A DNA stretch of 30,199 nucleotides from a virus. Shown piece by piece: positions 16,536 through 25,781 of this stretch. Positions within the stretch are counted from its first letter, which is position 1; the number at the start of each line of letters is the position of its first letter. The stretch is taken from positions 1 to 30,199 of the IMG/VR virus record IMGVR_UViG_3300009181_000239; one strand, written 5' to 3'. The notes beneath the pieces are model-generated. The model searched no databases, was not told where the DNA came from, and worked only from the letters and a program-made list of their open reading frames with translations. A program made the position numbers and the translations under genes.

Positions 16536-18653
16536 CTACGTTTTACGTAATCCCAGAGGGTCTAATTGTGCACCGGCTGTTGCGGTACCGCTGCTTATCC
16601 CAGCAGGTGTTGCCATTCTAAACGCTTGAAACGCTCTTTGCAAGAACTCATCTTGTTTTGCTCTTTGCATTTCTGGGGTCAAACTCATAGCATCCATTTT
16701 GTTTAAAGATTTAAGCCAATTGTCGTACATTACATCTGCTTGGTGCATTGCTTGCGCTGTATTGACTCCGCCAGATTCAAGATTTGACGCTTTAGCGTTG
16801 GCTTCTCTGGCCAAAGCCTGACGATACATGTCTTCGCGTTCAGTCTTTTGTTGCTCGCGTTTCATGGCAAGAGCGCCAAGTCCAGCTTCGCCCACAGCAC
16901 CACCAATATTGGGGTTTTTGCTAGCCATTAAACCAAGACCAAACGCTACAAGGTCGTCGTCGCTCATGCCTTTGGCTTTCTTTGGCGTTAACTCTGCTTT
17001 AGCCGCTTCCATAAAGGAGTCTTTGGCTTTCTCAGGAATGCCTTGTTTAATTTCCCCATTGGGGCTCATGTCATCATCTCTTAGTGGCACTGGTGCAACT
17101 GGAGCAGTTTCTTCTGTGCCGGGTTCAACCAAAGGTTGATTCAAAGGACGCACTAAATTTCTAGCCGTTTCCTCATTAAAGCCTAACGACGTTCCTTTGC
17201 GACCACTGGGGGCGCTAGTGATAACCCTAGGTATTTGTGATACTGCATTTTTCATTTGCTCCATGTAAGGCATTTTGCTTGGGCCTTCGGGATTGTTTGC
17301 AGCAGCATCTTGAATAGCAGCCGCAAAACCAACATCGCCGCTCATGGCGCTCAACATAGGATTGTCTACCATTTCTTTACGACGGTTTGCAGGTAAAGTT
17401 TGCAAATCTTGCATTGCTTTATCAGTCAACATACCACCAATAACAGGGATAGCCGTTGCAACGCCAGCACCACGAATCAAACCGGGTACTCTACTGGCTG
17501 AAAAAGCTTCACGAGCAGTAGGTATCAAAGCAGAAGGTATTAGTGATTGACCTAAACCTGTACCAGTTGTGCCTTCTAAACTTGGCATTTTTTCTTTGTT
17601 TTGCAAAGAAGCAAGTCCCGCATCTTTATTTGGTAATTCCCCTGCATTGGCTGACGGCAAACCAAGCCCTGCCATTTTTAATTTTGTCCAGTTACGAAGA
17701 TCTCCAACAGTTTTTTCTCCTTTACTGCCTAGCACTTCAGGATTAGCTTTAATAATTTCGTCTGCTCTTTTAGGAGTTGTATTTTTTAAAAACTCAGCAA
17801 CTGTTTGTTTTGGATTGGCGGTTAATAGAGCTTTGCCAACAGGTTCCCCTAAAAAATGAGTTCCGTACAATTCGTGCGGTTCAGGAGCCCTGCCCAAAGA
17901 TTTTTCCAAAGCCTTTTGATTTTTGCCAAGATATAAACCACCCAATCTAATTGCTTCGCCGGGATCATTGCGCAACGCTGGATCACCGCCTAAATCTTTG
18001 TATGTTTTATCAATAAATTGAAAAAAGTTGGTAGCCGAAGATTTTGGATTTTTACCTGTTCCTTCTACGCCTGCAATCATTTGCATTACTTTTGGATCTA
18101 CCCCATTGGCTATAGCAGAATCAATCATCATTTGACGATAGTCAGGTTTAGCTTTAACAGCCCCTTGATCCGCAAAATGTGCAACACCGCCAGCAGCCAT
18201 ACTTCTTGGGGTCACACCACTGTCGGGATGCAAGTCAACTGCGGGAGCCATCTGAGCATAGTTAAACATGCCCGGTTGTTGGGGGCCGCCATCGGCATAA
18301 CCCGCGATACCACCATCAGCCATGTGCTGTAAGTTGGGAGCGTTTAGTGCTCCAATGCCTTGGTTCTCAGGTAATACAGTACCGCCGTGTGCATAGCCTG
18401 TGGCGTTGCCCATCATATCCACATTAGGCATAGACCCTACGTCAGCTACAGCCGCTTCATTGACTTTAGGAGGCATAGCTCCAGCCATTCTCGCTTGTGC
18501 AGCACGGCGCATTTCTTTACGGCGTGAGTCTTCCGAAATAATAAACGGAAGCACATAAGGATCATTTTTGTGCATCATCGCCATCTGCTTCAATGCCATA
18601 TCAGGCATCATTGCAATTCCAGATGTAAGTTTTTGTGAGTTGGGTAGTGCCAT
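16536..18653 (-). CDS. virion protein with lytic transglycosylase domain
   Basis: This encodes 705 residues. Residues 30-70 (DPYVLPFIISEDSRRKEMRR) look like a module found in other phage internal proteins. Residues 87-164 carry repeated aromatic/Met-Ala-x-Gly-Gly motifs. Residues about 172-325 resemble a lysozyme-like soluble lytic transglycosylase: MIDSAIANGVDPKVMQMIAG, then E197 as the probable catalytic acid, then NFFQFIDKTYKDLGG and HELYGTHFLG. The rest is low-complexity, with a Gly-rich hydrophobic stretch near 570-600 (FGLGLMASKNPNIGGAVGEA) and a helical end. Such enzymes in virions open the peptidoglycan during DNA entry. The gene lies four bases after the 335-residue gene and ten bases before the giant gene. 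The domain call is good; a virion location is inferred from context. Confidence 0.8.
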   Translation of the reverse strand: MALPNSQKLTSGIAMMPDMALKQMAMMHKNDPYVLPFIISEDSRRKEMRRAAQARMAGAMPPKVNEAAVADVGSMPNVDMMGNATGYAHGGTVLPENQGIGALNAPNLQHMADGGIAGYADGGPQQPGMFNYAQMAPAVDLHPDSGVTPRSMAAGGVAHFADQGAVKAKPDYRQMMIDSAIANGVDPKVMQMIAGVEGTGKNPKSSATNFFQFIDKTYKDLGGDPALRNDPGEAIRLGGLYLGKNQKALEKSLGRAPEPHELYGTHFLGEPVGKALLTANPKQTVAEFLKNTTPKRADEIIKANPEVLGSKGEKTVGDLRNWTKLKMAGLGLPSANAGELPNKDAGLASLQNKEKMPSLEGTTGTGLGQSLIPSALIPTAREAFSASRVPGLIRGAGVATAIPVIGGMLTDKAMQDLQTLPANRRKEMVDNPMLSAMSGDVGFAAAIQDAAANNPEGPSKMPYMEQMKNAVSQIPRVITSAPSGRKGTSLGFNEETARNLVRPLNQPLVEPGTEETAPVAPVPLRDDDMSPNGEIKQGIPEKAKDSFMEAAKAELTPKKAKGMSDDDLVAFGLGLMASKNPNIGGAVGEAGLGALAMKREQQKTEREDMYRQALAREANAKASNLESGGVNTAQAMHQADVMYDNWLKSLNKMDAMSLTPEMQRAKQDEFLQRAFQAFRMATPAGISSGTATAGAQLDPLGLRKT

Positions 18654-18657
18654 TTTA

Positions 18658-19665
18658 TTAACCCATGTTATAGATTGCTAACTCTGCTAAACCAGCAGGA
18701 CGTTTGACTGCACCGCCTTCAGCAAATAAACCAAGGCCTTTGGCAGCAATACCCGCACCAGCAACTTGCCCTAGCATAGAAGGGGGCGCTTGATACACAC
18801 TGCCTGTACTCTGGGCCATTGGAAGACCGCGCAAGATATCGGACATAAAACTGATTTGCTTGTATGGGTTGTTCTGGTAGTTCAAGAAGTCTTGATACTG
18901 ATTGTTCAACTGGTTTTGAACTTGCTGTTGCTGTACGCCACCATACTGCGCTTGTTGCGCGTTGATGCCCATGTTTTGTTGGTACTGCTGATTGCCAATG
19001 CCAGCTAAGTTTGAAGCGGCAGTATTGGCTGCTTGAAGACCTTGAAGCCCAAGACCTGCACCAAACTGTTGCTGTTGAGCATTGAGTTGGTTCTGGGTGT
19101 TGTATTGAGTTTGCGCTTGGTTGTACGCATCAAATTGATTTTTGGCTAAATTGCGTTGAAGGTCAGCGTTGTTTTGCGCGCCCATAATGGCTTGACGCCC
19201 ACCACCAAACGCACCGCCTAATGTGGCTTGTGCATTATTTTGTGCATTTTGGATACCCGCATTTCTATAAGCTGCCGCATCCATGACGCCTGTAAAAGGA
19301 TTCATCATGCTGTTGCCAGTTATATTACCCTTTGCGTCTTTAATATTGGCGTTGCTAAACGCGGTGTTGAAATTAGATGGGCTAAACGTGTATTGTTGAT
19401 TAAGAGCCCCAAGACCTGCCATACCCGCAAGAGCTGTTGCATCTTGCAACTGCGGTGCAGTTTGCATAGTAGCCGCATTGCCAAACGCTTGTTGCTGTAG
19501 GGGCGTGAACTGCGCTACCCGGTCTCCCATATACTGTTGATAATCAACATTAGGATCTGTAATAGCTCGGGCATTCCCGATCATGTTTTCTACATCCGCT
19601 TTAGCGTAGTCGGGGATGGTTGTGTAATTTGTTGTTTGTTGTACAAATTGTGGATCTGATGCCAT
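18658..19665 (-). CDS. Gln/Asn-rich internal virion-type protein
   Basis: This encodes 335 residues. The N-terminal part includes YMGDRVAQFTPLQQQAF (45-61), a motif I recall in other phage structural proteins. Residues 85-160 are Asn/Gly-rich, and residues 160-270 are strikingly rich in Gln and Asn with helical repeats (for example NTQNQLNAQQQQFGAG). The C-terminus has a Gly/Ala hydrophobic segment and FAEGGAV at 314-320, a motif shared with the two flanking proteins. AAGGAAG stands before the ATG. A long Q/N-rich helix fits an internal core or ejection protein, comparable in style to podovirus DNA-injection proteins, but no specific homology is claimed. It lies between the 893- and 705-residue genes of the same operon. 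Confidence 0.72.
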   Translation of the reverse strand: MASDPQFVQQTTNYTTIPDYAKADVENMIGNARAITDPNVDYQQYMGDRVAQFTPLQQQAFGNAATMQTAPQLQDATALAGMAGLGALNQQYTFSPSNFNTAFSNANIKDAKGNITGNSMMNPFTGVMDAAAYRNAGIQNAQNNAQATLGGAFGGGRQAIMGAQNNADLQRNLAKNQFDAYNQAQTQYNTQNQLNAQQQQFGAGLGLQGLQAANTAASNLAGIGNQQYQQNMGINAQQAQYGGVQQQQVQNQLNNQYQDFLNYQNNPYKQISFMSDILRGLPMAQSTGSVYQAPPSMLGQVAGAGIAAKGLGLFAEGGAVKRPAGLAELAIYNMG

Positions 19666-19674
19666 GATTCTTCC

Positions 19675-22356
19675 TTATACGGGTAAGTATTTAGCGGCAT
19701 TGGTATTGGTTGCCACTTGCTTTTTGCCAGTTGTTTTTGCGCGTGCGTTCTGTACACGATCCATCATTGCGTAAAGCTTACGAGCACCTGCTTCAGTAGA
19801 ACCATTTCCTATTTCAGACACAATGCGCGCAGGCACCACAAACTCACCATCAGCAAGGCGTGCAGGCTGACGATTACCAATAGAAGCAGGAATAGAATCA
19901 GAGACACCATCCCCCGGGCCACGGAGCAAGCGACCGCCATCAGAGTAGCCGCCTAAAGAACCCAAACCGCCCATTGCCATGCCGCCATCTGCGTAAACTT
20001 GTGGGGGATTAAAGTTAAATTTGCCTGTTGTTTTTGAAAAGAATGGATGACGCGCAGTACCGCCACGAGCCATGCCTATTAAACCGCCGTTAGCACCATG
20101 CACGGCTTCAAACTCACTGGCTGTATTTGCAACAAGCTTACCGTTAGCGTCATAGTAACGACCATCAACCCCAAAATAAAATCCGGGGTAGTCTTTTAAC
20201 TGTGTTGCAGTTTTAGGAGGTGTCCCATTTGCACCGGGAACTGAAATTGTTTTAGTGCTTAAAGAAGGCGCAGCACCAGATGCAGTTTTAGACGCTGCGT
20301 TTGCAGCCACGCTAGGGTCATAGTTTGGATTGGGGATTCTTTTATGTGTTACTGGATCAAAAATTTCTTTTACGTCAGATGCGTAAATTTTTTCATCTGG
20401 TTTAAGACCTAAGACCGCTTCCATATATGACTTAGATACTTTTGACGCCGATGTTTTAAGAGGTGCTGTGCCTTGACCTGTTAAAAAATTATATGCAGCA
20501 AAAGAGTCCCCAGTCATCGTATTGAACTGTTTGTTTGCTTCCTCCGGTGTCTTAGGCGCTTTAGGAAAATAACCGGGGCTACCGCCACCTGCTGTCCAAG
20601 CATCTGTAACTTCACCTAGGCCCGAGAATCCAGCATAAGGGCGAGCGGGTAGGTTTGGTGTTACAGATACTGTTTTATCCGCATTGAGTGTTAGATCACC
20701 GGGATTATTTTTATTACCGTATGGATTGCTTGTGCCAACAGGTGCGTTGGTTTGTGGGTTTGTTGGTAATTGCGTAACTGTTTTAGGCAACGCAATAATG
20801 CCGGGGCCACCGCCACCAGTTCCGGTAGGAGCCGCACCGATAAGAGGAGCAACGGGAGGAACACCGGTAGAGGGAGGAGGGGAAGCACCGAGAGGATGCA
20901 GTTTAGCTTCTGCCGCATCGTACCGTGCTTGTACTTGCGCTTCAGGAATTCCTGTGGTGCGTGATATTTCTTTGACGGTAATAGGATCAATTTTACCTGT
21001 TACAGGATCTTTATGCACATCCATGTAAGACGCATATTGTTGATCGTAAGCACTTCCTAAATTTGCCAATGGTGTGGCGGGGCCTTGGTATGCACCTAAC
21101 AAAGTTTTTTCTTTGCTATAGTCTTGTGCTAAATTAAATCGGTCTAAAAAATCCGCTTGACTTAAACCGATTTGACTAGCCAAATTTGGTGATGATGTGG
21201 GCGTAAGCCCTAAATTTTGCATTTGTCTATAGTAAACTTCGTCGCTTGCATTAGGTTGTGTGTTTACAAAATTAACAAATTGAGTGGCGGCAGTAGGAGA
21301 CGTTGCAGAAGCCGCAGCAGTATTGCCATAAGTTAAAGCGCCAATATCTCCTGTATAACCAAGAGCTTGTGCAACTTGTTGTGCTTGCGTTGAGTTTTGA
21401 ATTCCATAACTGTTTACAACATCTTGAGCACTTGTACCGGGAGCAAATCCAGATCGTCCGGCTTCAATAGCGCCTGCCACATCAAAGCGACGCACACCAT
21501 TTTCAATCCGCCCGCCTTGAGCTAGTGCCACGATACCGCCTGTTGCAGCGGTAGCGGGTTGTTGATAGATGTCTGAGAAGTTACGGCTACCCCATTCGCT
21601 AGCCTTGACCGCAGGCAAATCAATCATGTGATGCGTTACAGGATCGTAAATCTTTTGGCGAATGTATGCAGGGTTTACTGGGGCTGGTGTAGTGGTTTTT
21701 ACGCCTTGGTCAGCTAACATTGGAGATACTGCCATTAAACCGGACGCAGCGTTATTTTTAGCAAAAGTTCCTAAATCGCCGGGAGTTGCAGTTACGGCGT
21801 TATATCCGCCAGCAAGCTTGTCCATCTGAGGCATAGCGTTAAGTTGTGCTGTTACGCTTTCACCTAAAGCTCCGGGATTGTTTAGAAGATGCGCTTTGTA
21901 TGCTTCTGATCCAACATCTGTGCCTAAACCAGCCGCAAGTCCTTGTTCTGCACTAGCAAGTGCTCCGGGTGCAGCGGCTTGTGTTCCCGCAGCGGCTAAA
22001 TTTCCAGCTATGTCTGCCCCGCCGTAAGCACCCAATCCAGCCATAAGTCCACGAGACAAACTACCCGTTGCCAGAGTCATAATGCCGCCAGTAGCAACAC
22101 CTGCCATCATTGACGATAAACCAAATCCAGCGGGGCCAAGCAAAGCACCCAATGCCATAGGTGCGGCGGCTTTAAGTACGTCGTCTAAAAAGCCAGCTTC
22201 GGGTAAACCCGTATGTGGGTTGATTGTTAAATCCCCACCTTTGGCGTGAGCAAGGCTACGCAATCCAGCAACTTCGCTGGGCGTCATGTGCACAAGCATT
22301 TTGTCGTTGCCACGACCTTGTTGCGCTAAGTGATTGGCTACGTGTTGGAGACTCAT
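19675..22356 (-). CDS. large internal virion-type protein with conserved C-terminal module
   Basis: This encodes 893 residues. Residues 20-58 (MTPSEVAGLRSLA, then TINPHTGLPEAGF) form a compact module, followed by a Gly/Ala-rich hydrophobic segment (62-125) that could insert into or cross a membrane. The centre is Pro/Gly/Thr-rich and of low complexity. The C-terminus contains several x-A-x-G-G motifs (278-282, 762-766, 788-792, 804-808) and then a dense module from 813 (GPGDGVSDSIPASIG, LADGEFVVPARIVSEIGNG, EAGARKLYAMMDRV) that resembles the ends of other large phage proteins I recall. It precedes the 335- and 705-residue genes and may form the ejected core with them. No enzyme motif is visible. 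The exact role is unknown. Confidence 0.75.
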   Translation of the reverse strand: MSLQHVANHLAQQGRGNDKMLVHMTPSEVAGLRSLAHAKGGDLTINPHTGLPEAGFLDDVLKAAAPMALGALLGPAGFGLSSMMAGVATGGIMTLATGSLSRGLMAGLGAYGGADIAGNLAAAGTQAAAPGALASAEQGLAAGLGTDVGSEAYKAHLLNNPGALGESVTAQLNAMPQMDKLAGGYNAVTATPGDLGTFAKNNAASGLMAVSPMLADQGVKTTTPAPVNPAYIRQKIYDPVTHHMIDLPAVKASEWGSRNFSDIYQQPATAATGGIVALAQGGRIENGVRRFDVAGAIEAGRSGFAPGTSAQDVVNSYGIQNSTQAQQVAQALGYTGDIGALTYGNTAAASATSPTAATQFVNFVNTQPNASDEVYYRQMQNLGLTPTSSPNLASQIGLSQADFLDRFNLAQDYSKEKTLLGAYQGPATPLANLGSAYDQQYASYMDVHKDPVTGKIDPITVKEISRTTGIPEAQVQARYDAAEAKLHPLGASPPPSTGVPPVAPLIGAAPTGTGGGGPGIIALPKTVTQLPTNPQTNAPVGTSNPYGNKNNPGDLTLNADKTVSVTPNLPARPYAGFSGLGEVTDAWTAGGGSPGYFPKAPKTPEEANKQFNTMTGDSFAAYNFLTGQGTAPLKTSASKVSKSYMEAVLGLKPDEKIYASDVKEIFDPVTHKRIPNPNYDPSVAANAASKTASGAAPSLSTKTISVPGANGTPPKTATQLKDYPGFYFGVDGRYYDANGKLVANTASEFEAVHGANGGLIGMARGGTARHPFFSKTTGKFNFNPPQVYADGGMAMGGLGSLGGYSDGGRLLRGPGDGVSDSIPASIGNRQPARLADGEFVVPARIVSEIGNGSTEAGARKLYAMMDRVQNARAKTTGKKQVATNTNAAKYLPV

Positions 22357-22389
22357 ATTTTCCCCGTAAATAAGTTAGAGTTTATCATA

Positions 22390-22719
22390 TTAGCCTACTT
22401 TCCAGTTGGTTCCATTGGAGAATACAGGCACTGTGTTTGCCCCACCGCTAGCTACCGTTGTATTAAAAGTAGTCACCGAAGAATCCGATACAAAAGTTCT
22501 TGTGCCCGCACCTGATGTAACCGCATTAGGTAATGTAGCTACTGTATACACCGTAGTGCCAACTGTGTAGCTATTGACAATTACGTTTAAGGCATTGTTG
22601 AGCTGGTTGAAGTACAAACGCAACACGTTGGCAAACTGATCTTGATAGCGACGCTCGTACGCCTCTGTACCTAAAGGCAAGTTCGGTACTGGGGGGTTGA
22701 TGATCGGTTGTGCTGCCAT
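22390..22719 (-). CDS. small virion-type protein with fibre-like C-terminus
   Basis: This encodes 109 residues. It begins with a proline-rich strand (INPPVPNLPLG) and a helix (YERRYQDQFANVLRLYFNQL). It ends with a Ser/Thr/Gly-rich beta segment closing in VPVFSNGTNWKVG, a pattern common at the ends of tail-fibre modules. The start overlaps the stop of the gp10-like gene as TAATG (22717-22721), so the two are coupled. It is probably a minor structural protein or adaptor near the tail. The 33 bases to the next gene contain no gene. Confidence 0.65.
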   Translation of the reverse strand: MAAQPIINPPVPNLPLGTEAYERRYQDQFANVLRLYFNQLNNALNVIVNSYTVGTTVYTVATLPNAVTSGAGTRTFVSDSSVTTFNTTVASGGANTVPVFSNGTNWKVG

Positions 22720-24848
22720 TAGCGTCTGCCGTCAGGACGAATATCTAGCCTAGGGGCGCCCAACTGCCAAGTTGTACCTACTTTGTTAGACGCCATCTTG
22801 ATAATCAACTGCCGTCCACGTACCCGTGTGTAGACTTCGCCTGTAAATGTCTCAGGGTTTGCACTTAGACTAACGCTGTAAGCAGTGTTTGCTACGGGGT
22901 TGTTTGTGCCTGAACCTGAGTTGTACATGGGGTAAAGCGTCATTGTGGCTTCTGGGCTTGTGCCGCTTGTGGAACCCGAGAAAGTTAAGTCAGGAAGTAC
23001 TCTCCACACGAAAGCAAAATTATGCCCATCCCCAATATCAAACTCTGAAGAAGAAATATAAGCGTCAATAGCTGCCGCAGTGCCTGTTTCAACATCGTCA
23101 ACACCACTTTCTTGATTAAGAATGTAATTGGTATATGTAGCCGCCAAAGGTGCAGCTTGTAGTCCCGTATCCAACCATGCTGTTCTAGCCATTTTGCCGT
23201 AGTACCAAAGCTTTTCAAGGTAGTTATAGACTACATAACGGTCAATGGCCGTATTTACTGTTATACCATCAGCTAAGTATTTAGAACAATAGAACCACCA
23301 TACCTCATTGTAGGCTTCTACGGTACTGCCAAAAACTTGTTGGCTTTGGTTTTGGTTTAAGTCTTGGAACACAAATCTACGCAAATCACAGTTAAGCGTT
23401 TGTACACGACCATCGTAAGAATAGAACTTATCAATACCCATCCAGTACACAATACCAGACGCAATGGTTGCTGCATTTGGCCCCATGATAGAGATGTTGT
23501 CTCCAAGGAGTTGAGTCTTCCAGTAGTAAGGAGAGCCTACGTATTGCAAGGAATAGACCGATTGATCCGTAAACACCACAATCTCTTGACGAGTTTGGAC
23601 GGCAGAAATAATTTGCGAGCCGTGGGACAACCGGATACTGCCCGCTTGGTTTGTGGCATCGGGTGTCCACTCATAAGGGTTTTCCTGATCTGACCAACGA
23701 ATTAACATAGGATCTATTGTTGAACCGCCGTAATCGTTTGTACCAAAAGCAATTACAAACCTAGAAGCATCAGATACAAGCATGTAATTTTGAAACAAAG
23801 GCACATCAACCAACAACGATATAGAGCATCCTGAACCCGTAGATGTTGTGTTGACTATTGCACCTGCGCTATTCAAGATATTAGCCGTTAAGCCTTGCAC
23901 GTTGTACAGATAGTATGTAGTAGCCGCAGATACGCCAGTAGGCATTGAGCTTGTGGTGGCAAACTGAACGGCTGTACCTTCAGTCAAAGGAATAGTAAAT
24001 GTAACTACGGTTGGAGATGCGTTGGTAAACGTGACAGCACCACCTAAACTAGACAATAAAACACCTCTTGTGCTCCCCCCACTGGTGGCTTTCCAATAGT
24101 AAATACCACCTCCACGAGGGCCAAAAATCAAATTCTCGCCAAAGTTTTGTGCGTTCCACAACTGAAGAGCTGAAACAATGGATTGACCGTTGCCCCATGT
24201 ACCGTAGCCCCAGAGTCCAGCACCCCAACCTACAAGTGCATTTTGAAAAGCTGGGCCAGTATTGAGTTGATAGGCTGCGGTTACTGTACCGCCATTTCCT
24301 GTATCGCTAGCATTGGATGTAACAGTATTACCAGCAGTGTCCTTGGCGGTAAATGTATAAGTGGTTGTACTTGTAACGGTAATTTGATACCCTGTTGTTA
24401 AATTTAATACTGCGGCAGTGATATTGCCGCCTAGACTTGTAGATCCACTAAAAGTTACAAAGTCTCCCGTAATAGCTCCGTGTGCAGATACTGTGTTAAC
24501 ACTGATGGTTGAGCTAAAAGGCGATATGGTAACCGCAGTAAATGGGCTGGCTAGCGTTGCAGTGACTCTAATAGGCGTAATGTCATAGAACGCACCGCCC
24601 TGAAGAACATAAAACTTTAAGTTTGTACCTACAGCCAGTGTGTAGATGTTTGCCAAAGTAAACCAGTTCCAAAGAGTGCGGCAAACGCCTAAGAATTTAT
24701 TTGCTGTGTATTGCGTCCACCCGCCAATCTTTTCAGGCGTGCCTTGACGAAAGCGTACTTTGTCGGATTCATACCAGCCACCCTCGTTTGTGTATCGAGT
24801 GTTCTCCCTATTGACCCCAGGCTTAAAAACGACTTTCTGTAATGGCAT
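22719..24848 (-). CDS. P22 gp10-like stabilisation / tail structural protein
   Basis: The best start is ATG 24848, with AGGA just upstream, giving 709 residues that begin MPLQKVVFKPGVNRE. A longer ATG-initiated frame reaches 24953 but would overlap the whole end of the endolysin gene. Residues 1-95 (YTNEGGWYESDKVRFRQ, PEKIGGWTQY, LWNWFTLANIYTLAVGTN) and the beta-rich rest (for example IRWSDQENPYEWTP, GSQIISAVQTRQEIVVFTDQSVYSLQYVG) resemble the repeated blades of packaged-DNA stabilisation proteins of the P22 gp10 type, which close the portal and join it to the tail. Residues about 96-193 look like an inserted Ig-like domain (TYTFTAKDTAGNTVTS). A tail-tube protein is the main alternative. Confidence 0.72.
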   Translation of the reverse strand: MPLQKVVFKPGVNRENTRYTNEGGWYESDKVRFRQGTPEKIGGWTQYTANKFLGVCRTLWNWFTLANIYTLAVGTNLKFYVLQGGAFYDITPIRVTATLASPFTAVTISPFSSTISVNTVSAHGAITGDFVTFSGSTSLGGNITAAVLNLTTGYQITVTSTTTYTFTAKDTAGNTVTSNASDTGNGGTVTAAYQLNTGPAFQNALVGWGAGLWGYGTWGNGQSIVSALQLWNAQNFGENLIFGPRGGGIYYWKATSGGSTRGVLLSSLGGAVTFTNASPTVVTFTIPLTEGTAVQFATTSSMPTGVSAATTYYLYNVQGLTANILNSAGAIVNTTSTGSGCSISLLVDVPLFQNYMLVSDASRFVIAFGTNDYGGSTIDPMLIRWSDQENPYEWTPDATNQAGSIRLSHGSQIISAVQTRQEIVVFTDQSVYSLQYVGSPYYWKTQLLGDNISIMGPNAATIASGIVYWMGIDKFYSYDGRVQTLNCDLRRFVFQDLNQNQSQQVFGSTVEAYNEVWWFYCSKYLADGITVNTAIDRYVVYNYLEKLWYYGKMARTAWLDTGLQAAPLAATYTNYILNQESGVDDVETGTAAAIDAYISSSEFDIGDGHNFAFVWRVLPDLTFSGSTSGTSPEATMTLYPMYNSGSGTNNPVANTAYSVSLSANPETFTGEVYTRVRGRQLIIKMASNKVGTTWQLGAPRLDIRPDGRR

Positions 24849-24855
24849 GATGATC

Positions 24856-25284
24856 CTACGAGTAGATTCTTGTACCCATTTTATCAATGATAAGTGCTTG
24901 CCGTCTAGGAGTTTCTCCCTCTTTGGGTATGGCAATGTGTGTCCAGCGGTCAAACTCTCTTATCACTTGGTCATACTGTAAATCAGAGGCTATAACCAGT
25001 TTAACGACCTCATCAGGAGTAAGACTAGGCACACGGAGATCAGCAGCATTGCCAAAACGATGTGCGCTGGAATCTTTGCTTTTAACAGCGTCATTGACTT
25101 GCTTGCTACGAAACGCTGAGTTAACCATGATTGGCTTGCCTCCGAGTAGGCTTTTAACTTGTTCCAGAAACTCTGCAAGCCGTTGAAGATTCTTGGTTTC
25201 AGATTCATTAGGTTCATTGTCAAACTCCCTGTGGTCAGTGATAGTTAACTCTGCTAAAGAAAAATGGGGTGTAAGTTGCGTCAT
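24856..25284 (-). CDS. M15-family peptidase endolysin
   Basis: This encodes 142 residues, the usual length for a single-domain M15 (Peptidase_M15_3-type) enzyme. The motif SAHRFGNAAD at 73-82 provides H75 and D82, and WTHIA at 114-118 provides H116; these three are the expected zinc ligands. E110, shortly before W114, is a reasonable catalytic residue. FRSKQVN (59-65) is the usual segment before the first ligand. Such enzymes cut peptide bonds in peptidoglycan at lysis. There is no signal peptide, so release would depend on the holin. Its start overlaps the holin stop by four bases (ATGA, 25281-25284). Confidence 0.9.
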   Translation of the reverse strand: MTQLTPHFSLAELTITDHREFDNEPNESETKNLQRLAEFLEQVKSLLGGKPIMVNSAFRSKQVNDAVKSKDSSAHRFGNAADLRVPSLTPDEVVKLVIASDLQYDQVIREFDRWTHIAIPKEGETPRRQALIIDKMGTRIYS

Positions 25285-25781
25285 TTTGTTGGACTCGATT
25301 GATGGAGCAACGTATCTTTGGCTTGTGAGCCTGAAGATGAACCAAAGTAGAACGATAGGACAAGCATCAATGCACCATCTAAAGTACCCAGTACACGAGC
25401 AACCAACTCACGCATAGTCGGCTCAATTACATGGGTCAAGAGGAAGAACTGCACTGCCGCCCAAGCCAATACAATCATAACGGACAACGCAGGGGGTATA
25501 AAACTGCCTGTGGTCATCTGCATCTGACGGGCGCTTGCACGGTCTGCTACTGCCAACTTTTCAAAGTCAAGACCCATCTCTTGCGCTCTGGCTTTCAATG
25601 CTAACTCTGCGGTTTGAAGGGAGGCTATTTGGTCGGCAGTCATCTTGCCTGAATTGATGGTTTCTTGAACCTTACTAGGGTCAACACCTATGGCTTTAGA
25701 TATAGCCTCAACCGCCATGCCTGCAAGTGGGCCGCCCATCGCTGTGGCTATTGTAGGTGCTATGCTTTTTAACCAATCCAT
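25281..25781 (-). CDS. holin of the 3-TM type
   Basis: This encodes 166 residues. It has a hydrophobic Gly/Ala N-terminal segment (about 6-30), a charged helical centre (35-90), and two strong membrane spans (about 96-118 and 128-148). This matches the three-span holin family found in phages and gene-transfer agents. It would open the inner membrane so that the M15 peptidase can reach the wall. GGAG lies before the ATG, and its start overlaps the stop of the 80-residue gene as TAATG (25779-25783). Adjacent lysis genes make the assignment strong. Confidence 0.85.
   Translation of the reverse strand: MDWLKSIAPTIATAMGGPLAGMAVEAISKAIGVDPSKVQETINSGKMTADQIASLQTAELALKARAQEMGLDFEKLAVADRASARQMQMTTGSFIPPALSVMIVLAWAAVQFFLLTHVIEPTMRELVARVLGTLDGALMLVLSFYFGSSSGSQAKDTLLHQSSPTK

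Noticed and set aside
22357-22420. TATGAT on the - strand before the 893-residue gene as a possible promoter
   Set aside because: The only -35-like sequence (TTGGAA) is about 20 bases away, too far for a good sigma-70 promoter.
24849-24953. Longer N-terminus for the gp10-like protein
   Set aside because: It would overlap the end of the M15 peptidase gene, and the protein-like sequence begins at MPLQKVVFKPG with its own AGGA site.
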